In this document: positions 16,699-25,091 of the stretch, one piece after another
How positions within the stretch are numbered: position 1 is the first letter of the stretch
Layout of the letters: each line of letters starts with the position of its first letter
From: Streptomyces griseoflavus
GTDB taxonomy: Bacteria; Actinomycetota; Actinomycetes; Streptomycetales; Streptomycetaceae
Assembly (NCBI RefSeq): GCF_014649995.1
Contig: NZ_BMUC01000010.1
Span: 245,660-309,659, forward strand
DNA length: 64,000 nt
Direction: 5' to 3'
The notes under the pieces: model-generated
Database searches by the model: none
What the model saw: the letters and a program-made list of their open reading frames with translations, nothing else
Told to the model about the DNA's origin: nothing
Translations under genes and position numbers: made by a program

Positions 16699-18120
16699 GT
16701 GGAGTGGTTCACCGCATCCGACTACTGGCTGAGCCGGCTGGTCTTCCAGCGGGCGCTGGCCGGGCTGTACCTGGTCGCGTTCCTGACGGCGGCACTGCAG
16801 TTCCGTGCGCTGATCGGGGAGCGCGGGATGCTCCCGGTGCCGCGTCACGTGGAACGGGTGCCGTTCCGCCGGTCTCCGAGCCTTTTCCACTGGCACTACT
16901 CGGACCGGTTCTTCGCCGGGTGCGCCTGGGCGGGCTGCGCGGTGTCGGCGGCGCTGCTCGCCGGGCTCGACTCGCTGCTTCCGCTGTGGGGCGGGATGCT
17001 GCTGTGGCTGGTGCCGTGGGCGCTGTACCTGTCGGTCGTCAATGTGGGGCAGACCTGGTACGCGTTCGGCTGGGAGTCGCTGCTGCTCGAGGTCGGCTTC
17101 CTCGCCGTGTTCCTCGGCAACGACGAGGTGGCGCCGCCGGTCGTGGTGCTGTTCCTGCTGCGGTGGGTCCTGTTCCGGGTGGAGTTCGGCGCGGGCCTGA
17201 TCAAGATGCGCGGTGACGCGTGCTGGCGGAAGCTGACCTGCCTGGACCACCATCACGAGACGCAGCCGATGCCGGGGCCGCTGAGCTGGTTCTTCCACCA
17301 TCTGCCGAAGCCCCTGCACCGGGTCGAGGTGGCGGCGAACCATGTCACCCAGCTGGTCGTGCCGTTCCTGCTGTTCGCCCCGCAGCCGGTCGCCGGGGCC
17401 GCCGCCGCGCTGATGATCGTCACGCAGCTGTGGCTGGTGCTGTCCGGCAACTTCGCCTGGCTGAACTGGGTGACGATCGTGCTGGCCCTGCCGGTGATCG
17501 CGTTCCCCTCCGACGCGCCGGCGGTGCCCGGCGCCCCGTTGTGGTACGTGGTGGTCGTCCTCGCGGTGTCCGCCCTGCTGCTGGGCCTGTCCTGGCAGCC
17601 GGTGCGCAACATGCTCTCCCGCCGCCAGGTGATGAACCGCTCCTTCGACCCGCTGCACCTGGTCAACACCTACGGGGCGTTCGGCAGCGTCAGCCGGGTC
17701 CGCTACGAGGTGGTCGTGGAGGGCACGGCGGACGAGGTGCCCCGGGAGGACGGCGACTGGCGGGCGTACGAGTTCAAGGGCAAGCCGGGTGATCCCCGGC
17801 GCTGGCCGCGCCAGTTCGCCCCGTACCACCTGCGGCTCGACTGGCTGATGTGGTTCGCCGCGCTGTCGCCCGCCTACGCCGGCCCGTGGTTCGGGGTGCT
17901 GGTGGAGCGGCTGCTGGAGAACGACCGGGACACGCTCAGGCTGCTGCGCCGCTCTCCGTTCCCCGCGGGCGCCCCGCCCCGCCACATCCGCGCCCGCCTC
18001 TTCCGCTACCGCTACACGACCTGGCGGGAACTGCGGGAGACGGGCGCGTGCTGGCAGCGCACGTACGTGCGGGAGTTCCTGCCGCCGACCCGGCTGGCGG
18101 AGGCGGATCAGGGGCCGTAG
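16699..18120 (+). CDS. Lipase maturation factor (LMF1) family membrane protein
   Basis: A 473-residue integral membrane protein starting at GTG 16699 with GGAGGGAGC before it. About eight hydrophobic helices are visible between residues 15 and 310. The characteristic loop RVEFGAGLIKMRGDACWRKLTCLDHHHETQPMP fits the lipase maturation factor family, as does the C-terminal soluble part (YEFKGKPGDPRRWPRQFAPYHLRLDW). The vertebrate homologue matures lipases in the ER; bacterial function is not established. Written motif residues start near 175. Confidence 0.88.
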   Translation: MEWFTASDYWLSRLVFQRALAGLYLVAFLTAALQFRALIGERGMLPVPRHVERVPFRRSPSLFHWHYSDRFFAGCAWAGCAVSAALLAGLDSLLPLWGGMLLWLVPWALYLSVVNVGQTWYAFGWESLLLEVGFLAVFLGNDEVAPPVVVLFLLRWVLFRVEFGAGLIKMRGDACWRKLTCLDHHHETQPMPGPLSWFFHHLPKPLHRVEVAANHVTQLVVPFLLFAPQPVAGAAAALMIVTQLWLVLSGNFAWLNWVTIVLALPVIAFPSDAPAVPGAPLWYVVVVLAVSALLLGLSWQPVRNMLSRRQVMNRSFDPLHLVNTYGAFGSVSRVRYEVVVEGTADEVPREDGDWRAYEFKGKPGDPRRWPRQFAPYHLRLDWLMWFAALSPAYAGPWFGVLVERLLENDRDTLRLLRRSPFPAGAPPRHIRARLFRYRYTTWRELRETGACWQRTYVREFLPPTRLAEADQGP

Positions 18121-18198
18121 ACGCGGGTGGCGGTGGTGCGGAAGAGCCGCGGGAGGACGGGGCGGCGGCCGCGCCGGCGGCGGGCCCGCCTGCGGATC

Positions 18199-18228
18199 TT
18201 GCCGGGACCGGGCGGGCGGGTCTAGGGT
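18199..18228 (+). promoter_or_regulatory. Promoter TTGCCG-N18-TAGGGT
   Basis: A -35 like TTGCCG at 18199 and a -10 TAGGGT at 18223, separated by 18 bp, resemble vegetative-type Streptomyces promoters. Transcription would start near 18236 and run into the VOC gene. Confidence 0.5.
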
Positions 18229-18235
18229 CGGCCGG

Positions 18236-18292
18236 GTGACTGCCGGGTCGGCCGTGGGCCATTCACGCAAGGCGCTCCCGGCCTCGGTGTGA
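18236..18292 (+). CDS. Possible leaderless 18-residue peptide
   Basis: GTG at 18236 lies seven bases after TAGGGT, the leaderless geometry, and opens a frame encoding VTAGSAVGHSRKALPASV before a TGA. It could be a short upstream peptide on the VOC transcript or simply a chance frame in the leader. No RBS. Confidence 0.25.
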   Translation: MTAGSAVGHSRKALPASV

Positions 18293-18420
18293 GGCCGGTG
18301 CGGGGTGCTCCCCCGCCCGGGCGAGGCCGTGGCCCGCCCGCTCTCCGCGTTCCCCTTCCCGCCGCGCCCCGTGTGCGCGGAGCCATCCCTCGGAGATCAG
18401 AACCGGAGACGTGTCCAGCC

Positions 18421-18816
18421 ATGCCCGGAACACCGCACATCGAGTTGAACCACACCGCCGTCAACGCCCGTGACCGCCGGGCCTCCGCCGAGTTCCTCGC
18501 CGGGATCCTGGGGCTCGAAGTCGGCGCCCCGTTCGGTCCGTTCCTCCCGGTCGACCTGGGCAACGGCGTGACCCTCGACTACTACGAGACGCGACAGGAG
18601 CCGGTCCAGTCCCAGCACTACGCGTTCCTCGTGCCGGAGGACCGGTTCGACGCCATGATCGGCCGTCTGGAGGCGGCCGGGGTGACCTACTACGCGGACC
18701 CCCGGCACACCGAGCCGGGCAGGGTCAACCGCCTCTTCGGCGGCCGTGGCGCCTACTTCGAGGACCCGGACGGCCACAACATGGAGATCATGACCCGCCC
18801 GTACGCCCGGCCCTGA
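18421..18816 (+). CDS. VOC-superfamily protein (glyoxalase/bleomycin-resistance fold)
   Basis: A 131-residue single-chain vicinal-oxygen-chelate protein. It has the paired beta-alpha-beta-beta-beta modules, with candidate metal ligands His10 in IELNHTAVN, His in SQHYAFLV and Glu near the C-terminus (NMEIM), preceded by YFEDPDGHN. These are the features of lyase or dioxygenase-like VOC members; the substrate cannot be read. ATG 18421 has GGAGAC upstream. Confidence 0.85.
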   Translation: MPGTPHIELNHTAVNARDRRASAEFLAGILGLEVGAPFGPFLPVDLGNGVTLDYYETRQEPVQSQHYAFLVPEDRFDAMIGRLEAAGVTYYADPRHTEPGRVNRLFGGRGAYFEDPDGHNMEIMTRPYARP

Positions 18817-18831
18817 CGCCCGGCGCCGGGG

Positions 18832-19314
18832 TCACAGCGCCCTGTACATGATGTGGAGTCCCACGAAGCCGTGCCGGGGGTGGTCGAACGCCTCGGGCAC
18901 GGTGCCCAGGATCGTGAAGCCGAGCGAAGCCCACAGCGCCACGGCGGGGTTGGTCTCGACGACGGCGTTGAACACCATGCCCCGGTAGCCGGCGTCGCGC
19001 GCCCGGGTCAGGACGTGTCCGGCGAGGAGCCGGCCGACACCCCGGCCGGCCCGGTCGGGATCCACCATGAAACCGGCGTTGGCGATCCGCGCGGCGGCAC
19101 CGCCGTAGTTGGGGGTGAGGTAGGCGGAGGCCACGACCGCACCGTCGTCGTCCTCGACGACGTACACCTGCTTCGCCGGGTTCATCCACAGGTCCCGGGC
19201 GGCCTCCTCGGAGGTGCCCGGGTCCCAGGCGTAGGTCTCACCGGCGGCGACGATACGGTGCCAGAACGGCCAGATGCGCGGCCAGTCGCCGGGGGACGCT
19301 TCCCTGATCAGCAT
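18832..19314 (-). CDS. GNAT-family N-acetyltransferase
   Basis: A 160-residue GNAT acyltransferase. The acetyl-CoA loop reads VDPDRAGRGVGRLLAGHVL (Q/R-x-x-G-x-G/A type), preceded by the beta-4 strand ANAGFMV and followed by VETNPAVALWASLGF, where the NxxAxxxYxxxGF motif carries Trp in place of Tyr. Length and motif order are standard. Substrate unknown. It converges on the VOC gene with a 15-bp gap. Confidence 0.88.
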   Translation of the reverse strand: MLIREASPGDWPRIWPFWHRIVAAGETYAWDPGTSEEAARDLWMNPAKQVYVVEDDDGAVVASAYLTPNYGGAAARIANAGFMVDPDRAGRGVGRLLAGHVLTRARDAGYRGMVFNAVVETNPAVALWASLGFTILGTVPEAFDHPRHGFVGLHIMYRAL

Positions 19315-19361
19315 GGGTGCGAGTCTGGCACGCACGCGCGAGGGCCGAGCGGGCGCCCCTG

Positions 19362-19535
19362 TCAGTCGACGCTGGGCAGGATGTGCGGCTCGGCGAGGTC
19401 GTCCTCGTAGCCGGCGAGGCGGATCGGGGCCGAACGGGCCCACACGTCGAGGCAGCCGAGCTCTCCGGCCTTGCGGCGGGGACGCTGGAGGCATTCCGTG
19501 GGGGACTCTTCGCGTTGCGTCTGCTCCGGTGTCAC
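19362..19535 (-). CDS. Small conserved Streptomyces-type protein (57 aa)
   Basis: A gene shorter than usual cut-offs. GTG at 19535 is preceded by AAGGAG seven bases upstream, an excellent RBS. The product begins VTPEQTQREESPTECLQR and ends LAEPHILPSVD before TGA. It has two cysteines (TECL, LGCL), a CLDVWARS segment and an acidic GYEDDLAEPH end; codon usage is strongly GC3-biased. From memory similar small proteins recur in streptomycetes without a known function. It lies 47 bp upstream of the GNAT gene on the same strand, so co-transcription is likely. Confidence 0.7.
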   Translation of the reverse strand: MTPEQTQREESPTECLQRPRRKAGELGCLDVWARSAPIRLAGYEDDLAEPHILPSVD

Positions 19536-20004
19536 CGCGCACTCCTTATGTGTCGGTCACCCTGGGGACGTACCGCGTCGGCCCGGTGCCTGGCGCCCGA
19601 CGTCCGCTCGGGTCATAGTCGATAGCCGTTCGGACGCGGTGGCGCCGGTGTCTCGGGGAAGAGCGGGCCGTTGTGAACCGGCTGGTCCCAGACGGACCGT
19701 GGGTGCGGGTAGAACCCTTTCTGCTGTCCGTCCGCCCCAGGGTAACCAAATGAGCGGCCCCCCGCTCGATGGGGCTCGGAACCGGCGGTGACAATGTCGC
19801 GACGGGGCGTAAGCAATCAACCCCCATATGCGGCTATATCCGCATCACCGCACACCGCACATTCACCCGATCGGACTACGTGGGCGTCGACGTTTTCGAC
19901 AAGGCGGTCTGGTCACGGCGCAGTTCAGATCCCGTTGGCCGGCCCGCAAACTCGGCATGGTCTGCTGCCGCACGGCAACGGCTGTCTCCCGGGAGGACCG
20001 GCGC
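19536..20004. other. 469-bp intergenic region with an 18-bp palindrome
   Basis: No convincing gene. Composition is less GC-rich around 19790-19900. At 19828-19845 there is ATGCGG-CTATAT-CCGCAT, a perfect 6-bp inverted repeat whose centre could also serve as a -10; a regulator site for the downstream HD-like gene is possible. Confidence 0.5.
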
Positions 20005-20499
20005 ATGGAACTGCGCACCGTCGAGGAGCTGATGGACCTGCTGCACGCGTGCCGGGGTACGCGGGCCGGCCGGACGGGCCACGGCGGCGCCCCGGCCGAC
20101 ACGTGCGAACACGCCCTGCGGACCGCGGCGCTGCTGCGCCGGGGCCGCCCCGCCGACAAGGAACTCCAGGTGGCCGGCCTGGTGCTGCCCGTCGGCCGGC
20201 TGCCGTGGTCCGGCGCTACCGCGGCCGGAGCCGACCGTGCGGCGGACGCGGTACGGGCACTGCTCGGTGAGCGGGTCGCCGGCCTGGTCCGTCACCGTCC
20301 CCGGTACGACCTGCCCGCCGGGGACGACCTCCTCGCCCTGCGCGAGGCGGACGAGGAGGCCCGTACGGCCCGCTTCGACGCCGGTGTCCTGGAGGACTGG
20401 CGTACCGTGCTGGAACTGCTGGCGGCGCGCGACCACGCCCGGTCACGGTCGGCTGACGGCCCCGGAGGCCGCCGCCTTCACCACCGGCCGGGCGCGTAG
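20005..20499 (+). CDS. Degenerate HD-superfamily protein
   Basis: A 164-residue helical protein starting at ATG 20005 after GGGAGGACC. The layout (EHALRTAALL ... ELQVAGLVLPVGR ... ADAVRALLG ... VAGLVRHR ... READEEAR) recalls HD-domain hydrolases or inositol-oxygenase-like proteins. The defining His-Asp dyad (normally in a sequence like ALLHDIG) is replaced by LVLPVG, so catalysis is doubtful. The last 22 bp overlap the convergent SDR gene. Assignment is by fold impression only. Confidence 0.55.
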   Translation: MELRTVEELMDLLHACRGTRAGRTGHGGAPADTCEHALRTAALLRRGRPADKELQVAGLVLPVGRLPWSGATAAGADRAADAVRALLGERVAGLVRHRPRYDLPAGDDLLALREADEEARTARFDAGVLEDWRTVLELLAARDHARSRSADGPGGRRLHHRPGA

Positions 20500-21971
20500 T
20501 CCTTCATGAAGACGCCGTACAGGTCCTCGCCCGCCTCGCCGCGCACGATCGGGTCGTAGACGCGGGCCGCGCCGTCGACCAGGTCGAGCGGGGCGTGGAA
20601 GCCGGCGTCGGCGAGGCGCAGCTTGTCGAAGTGGGGGCGCTCGTCGGTGATCCAGCCGGTGTCGACCGAGGTCATCAGGATGCGGTCGGCGTCGAACATC
20701 TCCTGGGCGCTGGTCCGCGTCACCATGTTCATGGCCGCCTTGGCCGCGTTGGTGTTGGGGTGCCCGGCGCCCTTGTAGCCGCGGTCGAACACGCCTTCCA
20801 TGGCGGAGACGTTGACCACGTAGGCGCGTCCGGCGGGGGCCCGGCGGGCGGCCTCGGCCATGGCCGGCCGGAGCTTGCTGATGAGGATGAACGGCGCCGT
20901 GTAGTTGCACAGCTGGGTCTCCAGCAGCTCCACCGGGGAGATCTGCTCGATGGTCTGCACCCAGGTGTTGGATTCGACGACGTCGGGGAGCAGACCGCCC
21001 GCGTCGATGGCGGTGCCGTCACGGTGCCGGACCACGCTGGCGTTGCCCGCGACCAGGGCGAGGTCGGCGACCTTCTGCGGGTCGAGGCCGCCGGCCCCGA
21101 CGGGCAGCGCGGTCAGTCCGTCGACGGCGCCGGAGTTGAAGGCGCCGATGACGTGGTGGGCGGGCAGCTCACCGGCCGGGAGGGGGGCGCTCTCGCCCTC
21201 GACGAGCGCGGCGTACGCGGACGGCAGCCGGCGCACGGTCTGCGTGGCGTTGTTGATCAGGATGTCCAGCGGGCCCTGCTCGGCGACCTGGTCGGCGAGC
21301 GCGACGGCCTGGCCCGGGTCGCGCAGGTCGATGCCGACGACCTCGAGGCGGTGCATCCAGTCCGCGGAGTCGTCCATGGCCTTGAAGCGGCGGATGGCGT
21401 CCTTGGGGAACCGCGTGGTGATCGTGGTGTGGGCACCGTCACGCAGCAGCCGCAGCGCGATGTACATGCCGATCTTGGCGCGTCCGCCGGTGAGGAGCGC
21501 CCGCTTGCCGGTGAGGTCGGCGCGGGCGTCACGCCGTGCGCGGTTCTCGGCGGCGCACTTCCGGCAGAGCTGGTGGTAGAAGTAGTCGACCTCGACGTAC
21601 CGGGTCTTGCAGGTGTAGCAGGACCGCGGGCGCTGGAGTATCCCGGCGATCTTCCCCGGCTCCACCCGGGAGGAGGGCAGGATGCCCTCGGTCTCGTCGT
21701 CGATGCGCTCGGCGGAGCCGGTGGCGGTGGCCTCGGTGACGGCCTTGTCGTGCGCGGTCTTGGCGGCCCGGCGCTCCTGGCGGCGGCGCTGCTTGACCGT
21801 GCGGTAGATGTGCGAGGTGGCCCGGCGGACCGCGATGGCGTCCGGATGGTCGACGTCGAGTTCGTCGAGTTCCTCGAGCACACCGAGGCAGACGGCGAGC
21901 CGTTCCGGGTCGATGCCGGGCCCGTATGCCACCGCGTCCGTGGCCTCGGGGCCGTCCTGTGTCACCGTCAT
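20478..21971 (-). CDS. SDR-family oxidoreductase with N-terminal Cys4 zinc ribbon
   Basis: A 497-residue composite protein. Residues 1-100 are a charged helical region. Residues about 117-142 hold [11 protein letters not shown] ... LCRKCAAEN, a likely zinc ribbon. From about 150 a short-chain dehydrogenase domain has [17 protein letters not shown] (nucleotide loop) and [10 protein letters not shown] long insertion follows, then [11 protein letters not shown], where the usual catalytic Ser, then Tyr-x3-Lys order is altered ([11 protein letters not shown]). It is probably NAD(P)-binding; the reaction is unknown. The zinc ribbon on an SDR is unusual. Confidence 0.82.
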   Translation of the reverse strand: MTVTQDGPEATDAVAYGPGIDPERLAVCLGVLEELDELDVDHPDAIAVRRATSHIYRTVKQRRRQERRAAKTAHDKAVTEATATGSAERIDDETEGILPSSRVEPGKIAGILQRPRSCYTCKTRYVEVDYFYHQLCRKCAAENRARRDARADLTGKRALLTGGRAKIGMYIALRLLRDGAHTTITTRFPKDAIRRFKAMDDSADWMHRLEVVGIDLRDPGQAVALADQVAEQGPLDILINNATQTVRRLPSAYAALVEGESAPLPAGELPAHHVIGAFNSGAVDGLTALPVGAGGLDPQKVADLALVAGNASVVRHRDGTAIDAGGLLPDVVESNTWVQTIEQISPVELLETQLCNYTAPFILISKLRPAMAEAARRAPAGRAYVVNVSAMEGVFDRGYKGAGHPNTNAAKAAMNMVTRTSAQEMFDADRILMTSVDTGWITDERPHFDKLRLADAGFHAPLDLVDGAARVYDPIVRGEAGEDLYGVFMKDYAPGRW

Positions 21972-22076
21972 CGCCGCTGCCGTTTCCCGCTCTGCTTCTC
22001 GCGGCGCTCCGTTCGCGTCCGCTGTCGAACGGGGGATTTTACGGAGCGCCGGGCCGGAGCGGCAAACCCGTGCCCC

Positions 22077-23528
22077 TCAGTGATCGCAGACGGCGGTCAG
22101 CGCCGCCACCTCCTCGGTCAGCGCCCGGGCCAGCCGGTCGAGATCCGGAACGGCCGAGCCGTCGGCGACGAGGCCGTAGTGGACGCGCCCCCGGTAGGTG
22201 GAGACGGCGACGGCGAGGGAGTGGCCGGGGGCCAGCGGCGCGAGCGGGAAGACGGCGCCGAGCGGGTCGCCGCCGAGCCGCAGGCCGAAGCCCGGCAGCG
22301 GCACGCTCGTGACCAGGACGTCGAACCAGAGCCGGGCCGCCTGGCCCAGCAGCGGCCCGCCGAGCCGGTGACCGAGCGGCGGCACGTGGTCGGCGAGCAG
22401 GGCCACGGCGCCGGCGCCCCGGTGCGGTCCCGCGTCCTTGTTGCGGTCCATGGCGGTGCGCACCTGGGTGAGCCGGGCCAGCGGGTCCCGCTCGTCGACG
22501 GGAAGCCTCATCAGGTACCCGGAGAGCCGGTTGCCCTGGGGGTGGGCGGTGCGCGGCCGGCGCCGGGAGACGGGGATGAGGGCGCGCGGGGCGACGCCCT
22601 CGCTGCCGTCGCCGCGCTCGTCGAGCCAGCGGCGCAGCGCGCCGGCGACGACCGCGATGGTGACGTCGTTGACGGTGCCGCCCGCGCTCTTGCGGATGCG
22701 GTGCACGTCGTCGAGGTCGATGACCGCGCCGGCGGTGCGGCGGGTACCGCTGGGGGCGCAGGCCAGCGCGGGCGAGGAGCGCATGTCGAGGGTGGAGCGG
22801 GCGACGGCGGCACCGATGTCCAGGGCCCGGCCCGCGTCGGACAGGGCGTCCCGGAGCAGGCCGGGCACCTCGCGCACGTCGGGGAGCAGCCCGCGCGGGG
22901 GGTCGCTGGGGCGGGGCCGGGGCGTGGGCAGGTCGATGGGGTCCATGAGCGCGGCGGCCAGGGTGAGGGCGCGCAGCCCGTCGGCGAGGGCGTGGTGGAA
23001 CTTGAACAGGACGGCGTAGGAGAGACCGTCCTCCCCCGGCAGCACGTGGGCCTCCCAGGGCGGCCGGGCGCGTTCCAGGGGGCGGCCCATCAGCCGTCCG
23101 GCGGCGGCGTGGAAGCCGGCGGCCGGCGGGTGCAGCCGGACGTGGTCGAGGGGGTCGAAGCCGGGGTCGGGCTCGCGTGTGGCGCCGCCGAAGGCGAGCG
23201 ACCGGCGCACCACCGAGGCGAACGGCTGCCGGAGCGCGGCGGTGAGCGGCTGTCGCGGCGGGGTGCGGGGCGGTTCGCCGGGGCCCGGGAGCGTGCTCCG
23301 CAGCGCCTTCAGCGACTGGCGCAGGCCGAGCGGCTGCCAGGTGTCCCGGATGCGCATCCGCAGTCCGGGCACGGCGGCGGCCCGGGAGGCCAGCAGGTCC
23401 GCCGCGTGGGCCGCCGCGGAGGGCGAGCCGGCGGAGAAGACGCCGAGCGCCGCGAGGTGCATCGGATGGCCGGCGGACTCGATGTTCCAGAACGCCAGGT
23501 CGAGGGGGGCGAGCGGATCTGCGGTCAT
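22077..23528 (-). CDS. Wax ester synthase/diacylglycerol acyltransferase (WS/DGAT)
   Basis: A 483-residue WS/DGAT that makes triacylglycerol or wax ester from acyl-CoA. The acyltransferase motif HHALADG (His178-His179 ... Asp183-Gly184) is intact; the C-terminal half has NDVTIAVVAGALRRWL and the PLPGFGLRLGG region of the family. ATG 23528 follows GAGG. By position it matches SCO0958, the main DGAT of S. coelicolor as I recall it. Glycogen genes lie just upstream, so this is a carbon-storage neighbourhood. A palindrome 78 bp upstream may be its operator. Confidence 0.92.
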   Translation of the reverse strand: MTADPLAPLDLAFWNIESAGHPMHLAALGVFSAGSPSAAAHAADLLASRAAAVPGLRMRIRDTWQPLGLRQSLKALRSTLPGPGEPPRTPPRQPLTAALRQPFASVVRRSLAFGGATREPDPGFDPLDHVRLHPPAAGFHAAAGRLMGRPLERARPPWEAHVLPGEDGLSYAVLFKFHHALADGLRALTLAAALMDPIDLPTPRPRPSDPPRGLLPDVREVPGLLRDALSDAGRALDIGAAVARSTLDMRSSPALACAPSGTRRTAGAVIDLDDVHRIRKSAGGTVNDVTIAVVAGALRRWLDERGDGSEGVAPRALIPVSRRRPRTAHPQGNRLSGYLMRLPVDERDPLARLTQVRTAMDRNKDAGPHRGAGAVALLADHVPPLGHRLGGPLLGQAARLWFDVLVTSVPLPGFGLRLGGDPLGAVFPLAPLAPGHSLAVAVSTYRGRVHYGLVADGSAVPDLDRLARALTEEVAALTAVCDH

Positions 23529-23605
23529 GGGCGGGCCTCGCGTCGACGGGAACGGATCAGCAGTCAATCGCTCCCGGCCGATTACGGTCAAGTACGATCT
23601 GGCTA

Positions 23606-23625
23606 CACATGGTTACCATCATGTG
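23606..23625 (-). promoter_or_regulatory. Palindrome upstream of WS/DGAT
   Basis: CACATG-GTTACCAT-CATGTG, a perfect 6-bp inverted repeat with an inner ATGGT/ACCAT pair, centred about 88 bp before the WS/DGAT start. It suits a dimeric repressor such as a TetR member; no such regulator gene is adjacent. Confidence 0.5.
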
Positions 23626-23632
23626 ACGCCCG

Positions 23633-23662
23633 CGCCCCTTCCGCGCGCACACGGAAGGGGCG
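23633..23662 (-). terminator. Hairpin terminator of glgC
   Basis: Perfect 11-bp stem CGCCCCTTCCG / CGGAAGGGGCG with an 8-nt loop, about 160 bp past the glgC stop and upstream of WS/DGAT. Confidence 0.65.
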
Positions 23663-23819
23663 GGACCGGGGTGGCGCCCGGTGACGGACGGTGCCGGGCC
23701 GGGGTGACGGCCGCTTCGCGGGGTGACGGAAGCCACCCGGACGGGCGCGGCCCGCCGGTGGCACCGTTCACCCACCGGCGCGCACCTCGCCAAACCCGGG
23801 GAGGCGGTCGTCGGCGCCG

Positions 23820-25040
23820 CTACGGCACCCGCTGCCCCTTGCCGAGCGCGATCACGCCGCCCTTGGACACCGTGTACAGCTCCGCGTCCCGCTCGGGGTT
23901 GACGCCGATCGTCGCGCCGGGCGGCACCTCGACGTTCTTGTCGAGCACCGCCCCGCGCACCACCGCGCCCCGCCCCACGTGCACGTTGTCGTGCAGCACC
24001 GACCCCTGCACCACGGCACCCGGGTCGATCACCACACCGGGCGACAGCACGGACCGGGTGACCTGGCCCCGGATCAGGCTGCCGGCGCTGATGATCGACT
24101 CGCTCGCCATGCCGCCCGCGTTGAAGCGGGCCGGCGAGAGCTGGCCGGAGTGCGTGTAGATGGGCCACTGCCGGTTGTAGAGGTTGAAGGCCGGGCGCTC
24201 GGCGATCAGGTCCATGTGCGCCTCGTAGTAGGCGTCGAGCGTGCCGACGTCCCGCCAGTAGCCCTGGTCGCGGCTGGTCTCGCCGGGCACATGGTTGGAG
24301 CTGAAGTCGTACAGGTGGGCCTCGCCCCGCTCGGTGAGCTGGGGCAGGATCGAACCGCCCATGTCGTGCACCGAGTTCTCGTCGTCGGCGTCCCGGTGCA
24401 GCGCCTCGACGAGCGCCTTGGTGGTGAAGATGTAGTTGCCCATGGAGGCGAACACGCATTCGGGATCGTCGGCCAGACCGGGCGGGTCGGAGGGCTTCTC
24501 CAGGAAGCCCTCCACGCTCATCCCGTCCGAACCCGGGGTGATCACACCGAAGGCGGAGGACTCCGAGCGCGGCACCCGTATCCCGGCCACCGTGACGCCG
24601 GCGCCGCTCTCGATGTGCTGGGCGAGCATCTGGCGCGGGTCCATGCGGTACACGTGGTCGGCACCGAACACCGCCACGTACTCGGGCTGTTCGTCGTGGA
24701 CCAGGTTGAGCGACTGCAGGATGGCGTCGGCGCTGCCCAGGTACCAGCGCGGGCCGAGGCGCTGCTGGGCCGGGACCGGTGTGACGTAGTTGCCGAGCAG
24801 GCTGGACATCCGCCAGGTGGTGGTGATGTGCCGGTCCAGCGAGTGCGACTTGTACTGCGTGAGCACGCAGACCCGCAGGATGTCCCCGTTGACCAGGTTG
24901 GACAGCACGAAGTCGACCAGCCGGTAGGTGCCGCCGAAGGTGACCGCCGGTTTGGCACGGTCCGCCGTGAGGGGCATCAGGCGCTTGCCCTCGCCGCCCG
25001 CCAGCACGATCCCCAGAACCGAAGGCCCACCACGACGCAT
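23820..25040 (-). CDS. glgC: Glucose-1-phosphate adenylyltransferase GlgC
   Basis: Makes ADP-glucose from ATP and glucose-1-phosphate for glycogen. 406 residues. The N-terminal nucleotidyltransferase has [26 protein letters not shown], with the activator/substrate Arg and Lys, and later [11 protein letters not shown]. The C-terminal left-handed beta-helix shows [17 protein letters not shown] and [10 protein letters not shown] repeats. ATG 25040 is chosen for its GGGGAG RBS; a start ten codons earlier is less likely. The gene lies downstream of the ADP-glucose-using glycosyltransferase on the same strand. Confidence 0.95.
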   Translation of the reverse strand: MRRGGPSVLGIVLAGGEGKRLMPLTADRAKPAVTFGGTYRLVDFVLSNLVNGDILRVCVLTQYKSHSLDRHITTTWRMSSLLGNYVTPVPAQQRLGPRWYLGSADAILQSLNLVHDEQPEYVAVFGADHVYRMDPRQMLAQHIESGAGVTVAGIRVPRSESSAFGVITPGSDGMSVEGFLEKPSDPPGLADDPECVFASMGNYIFTTKALVEALHRDADDENSVHDMGGSILPQLTERGEAHLYDFSSNHVPGETSRDQGYWRDVGTLDAYYEAHMDLIAERPAFNLYNRQWPIYTHSGQLSPARFNAGGMASESIISAGSLIRGQVTRSVLSPGVVIDPGAVVQGSVLHDNVHVGRGAVVRGAVLDKNVEVPPGATIGVNPERDAELYTVSKGGVIALGKGQRVP

Positions 25041-25091
25041 GGCCGCTCCCCTCACGCCGAATTTTCCCAAGACTGCCCCGGACGCGCGGGA

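Larger units (their letters stand above)
18121..18420. other. 300-bp intergenic region upstream of the VOC gene
   Basis: Very GC-rich spacer with no conventional gene. It contains a good promoter (TTGCCG, 18 bp, TAGGGT), a possible leaderless 18-codon reading frame, and several GC hairpins around 18270-18360. Confidence 0.5.

Noticed and set aside
20595-23684. A 1029-codon plus-strand frame
   Set aside because: Antisense to the SDR and WS/DGAT genes; translation is Gly/Val/Arg-rich with no recognisable motif.
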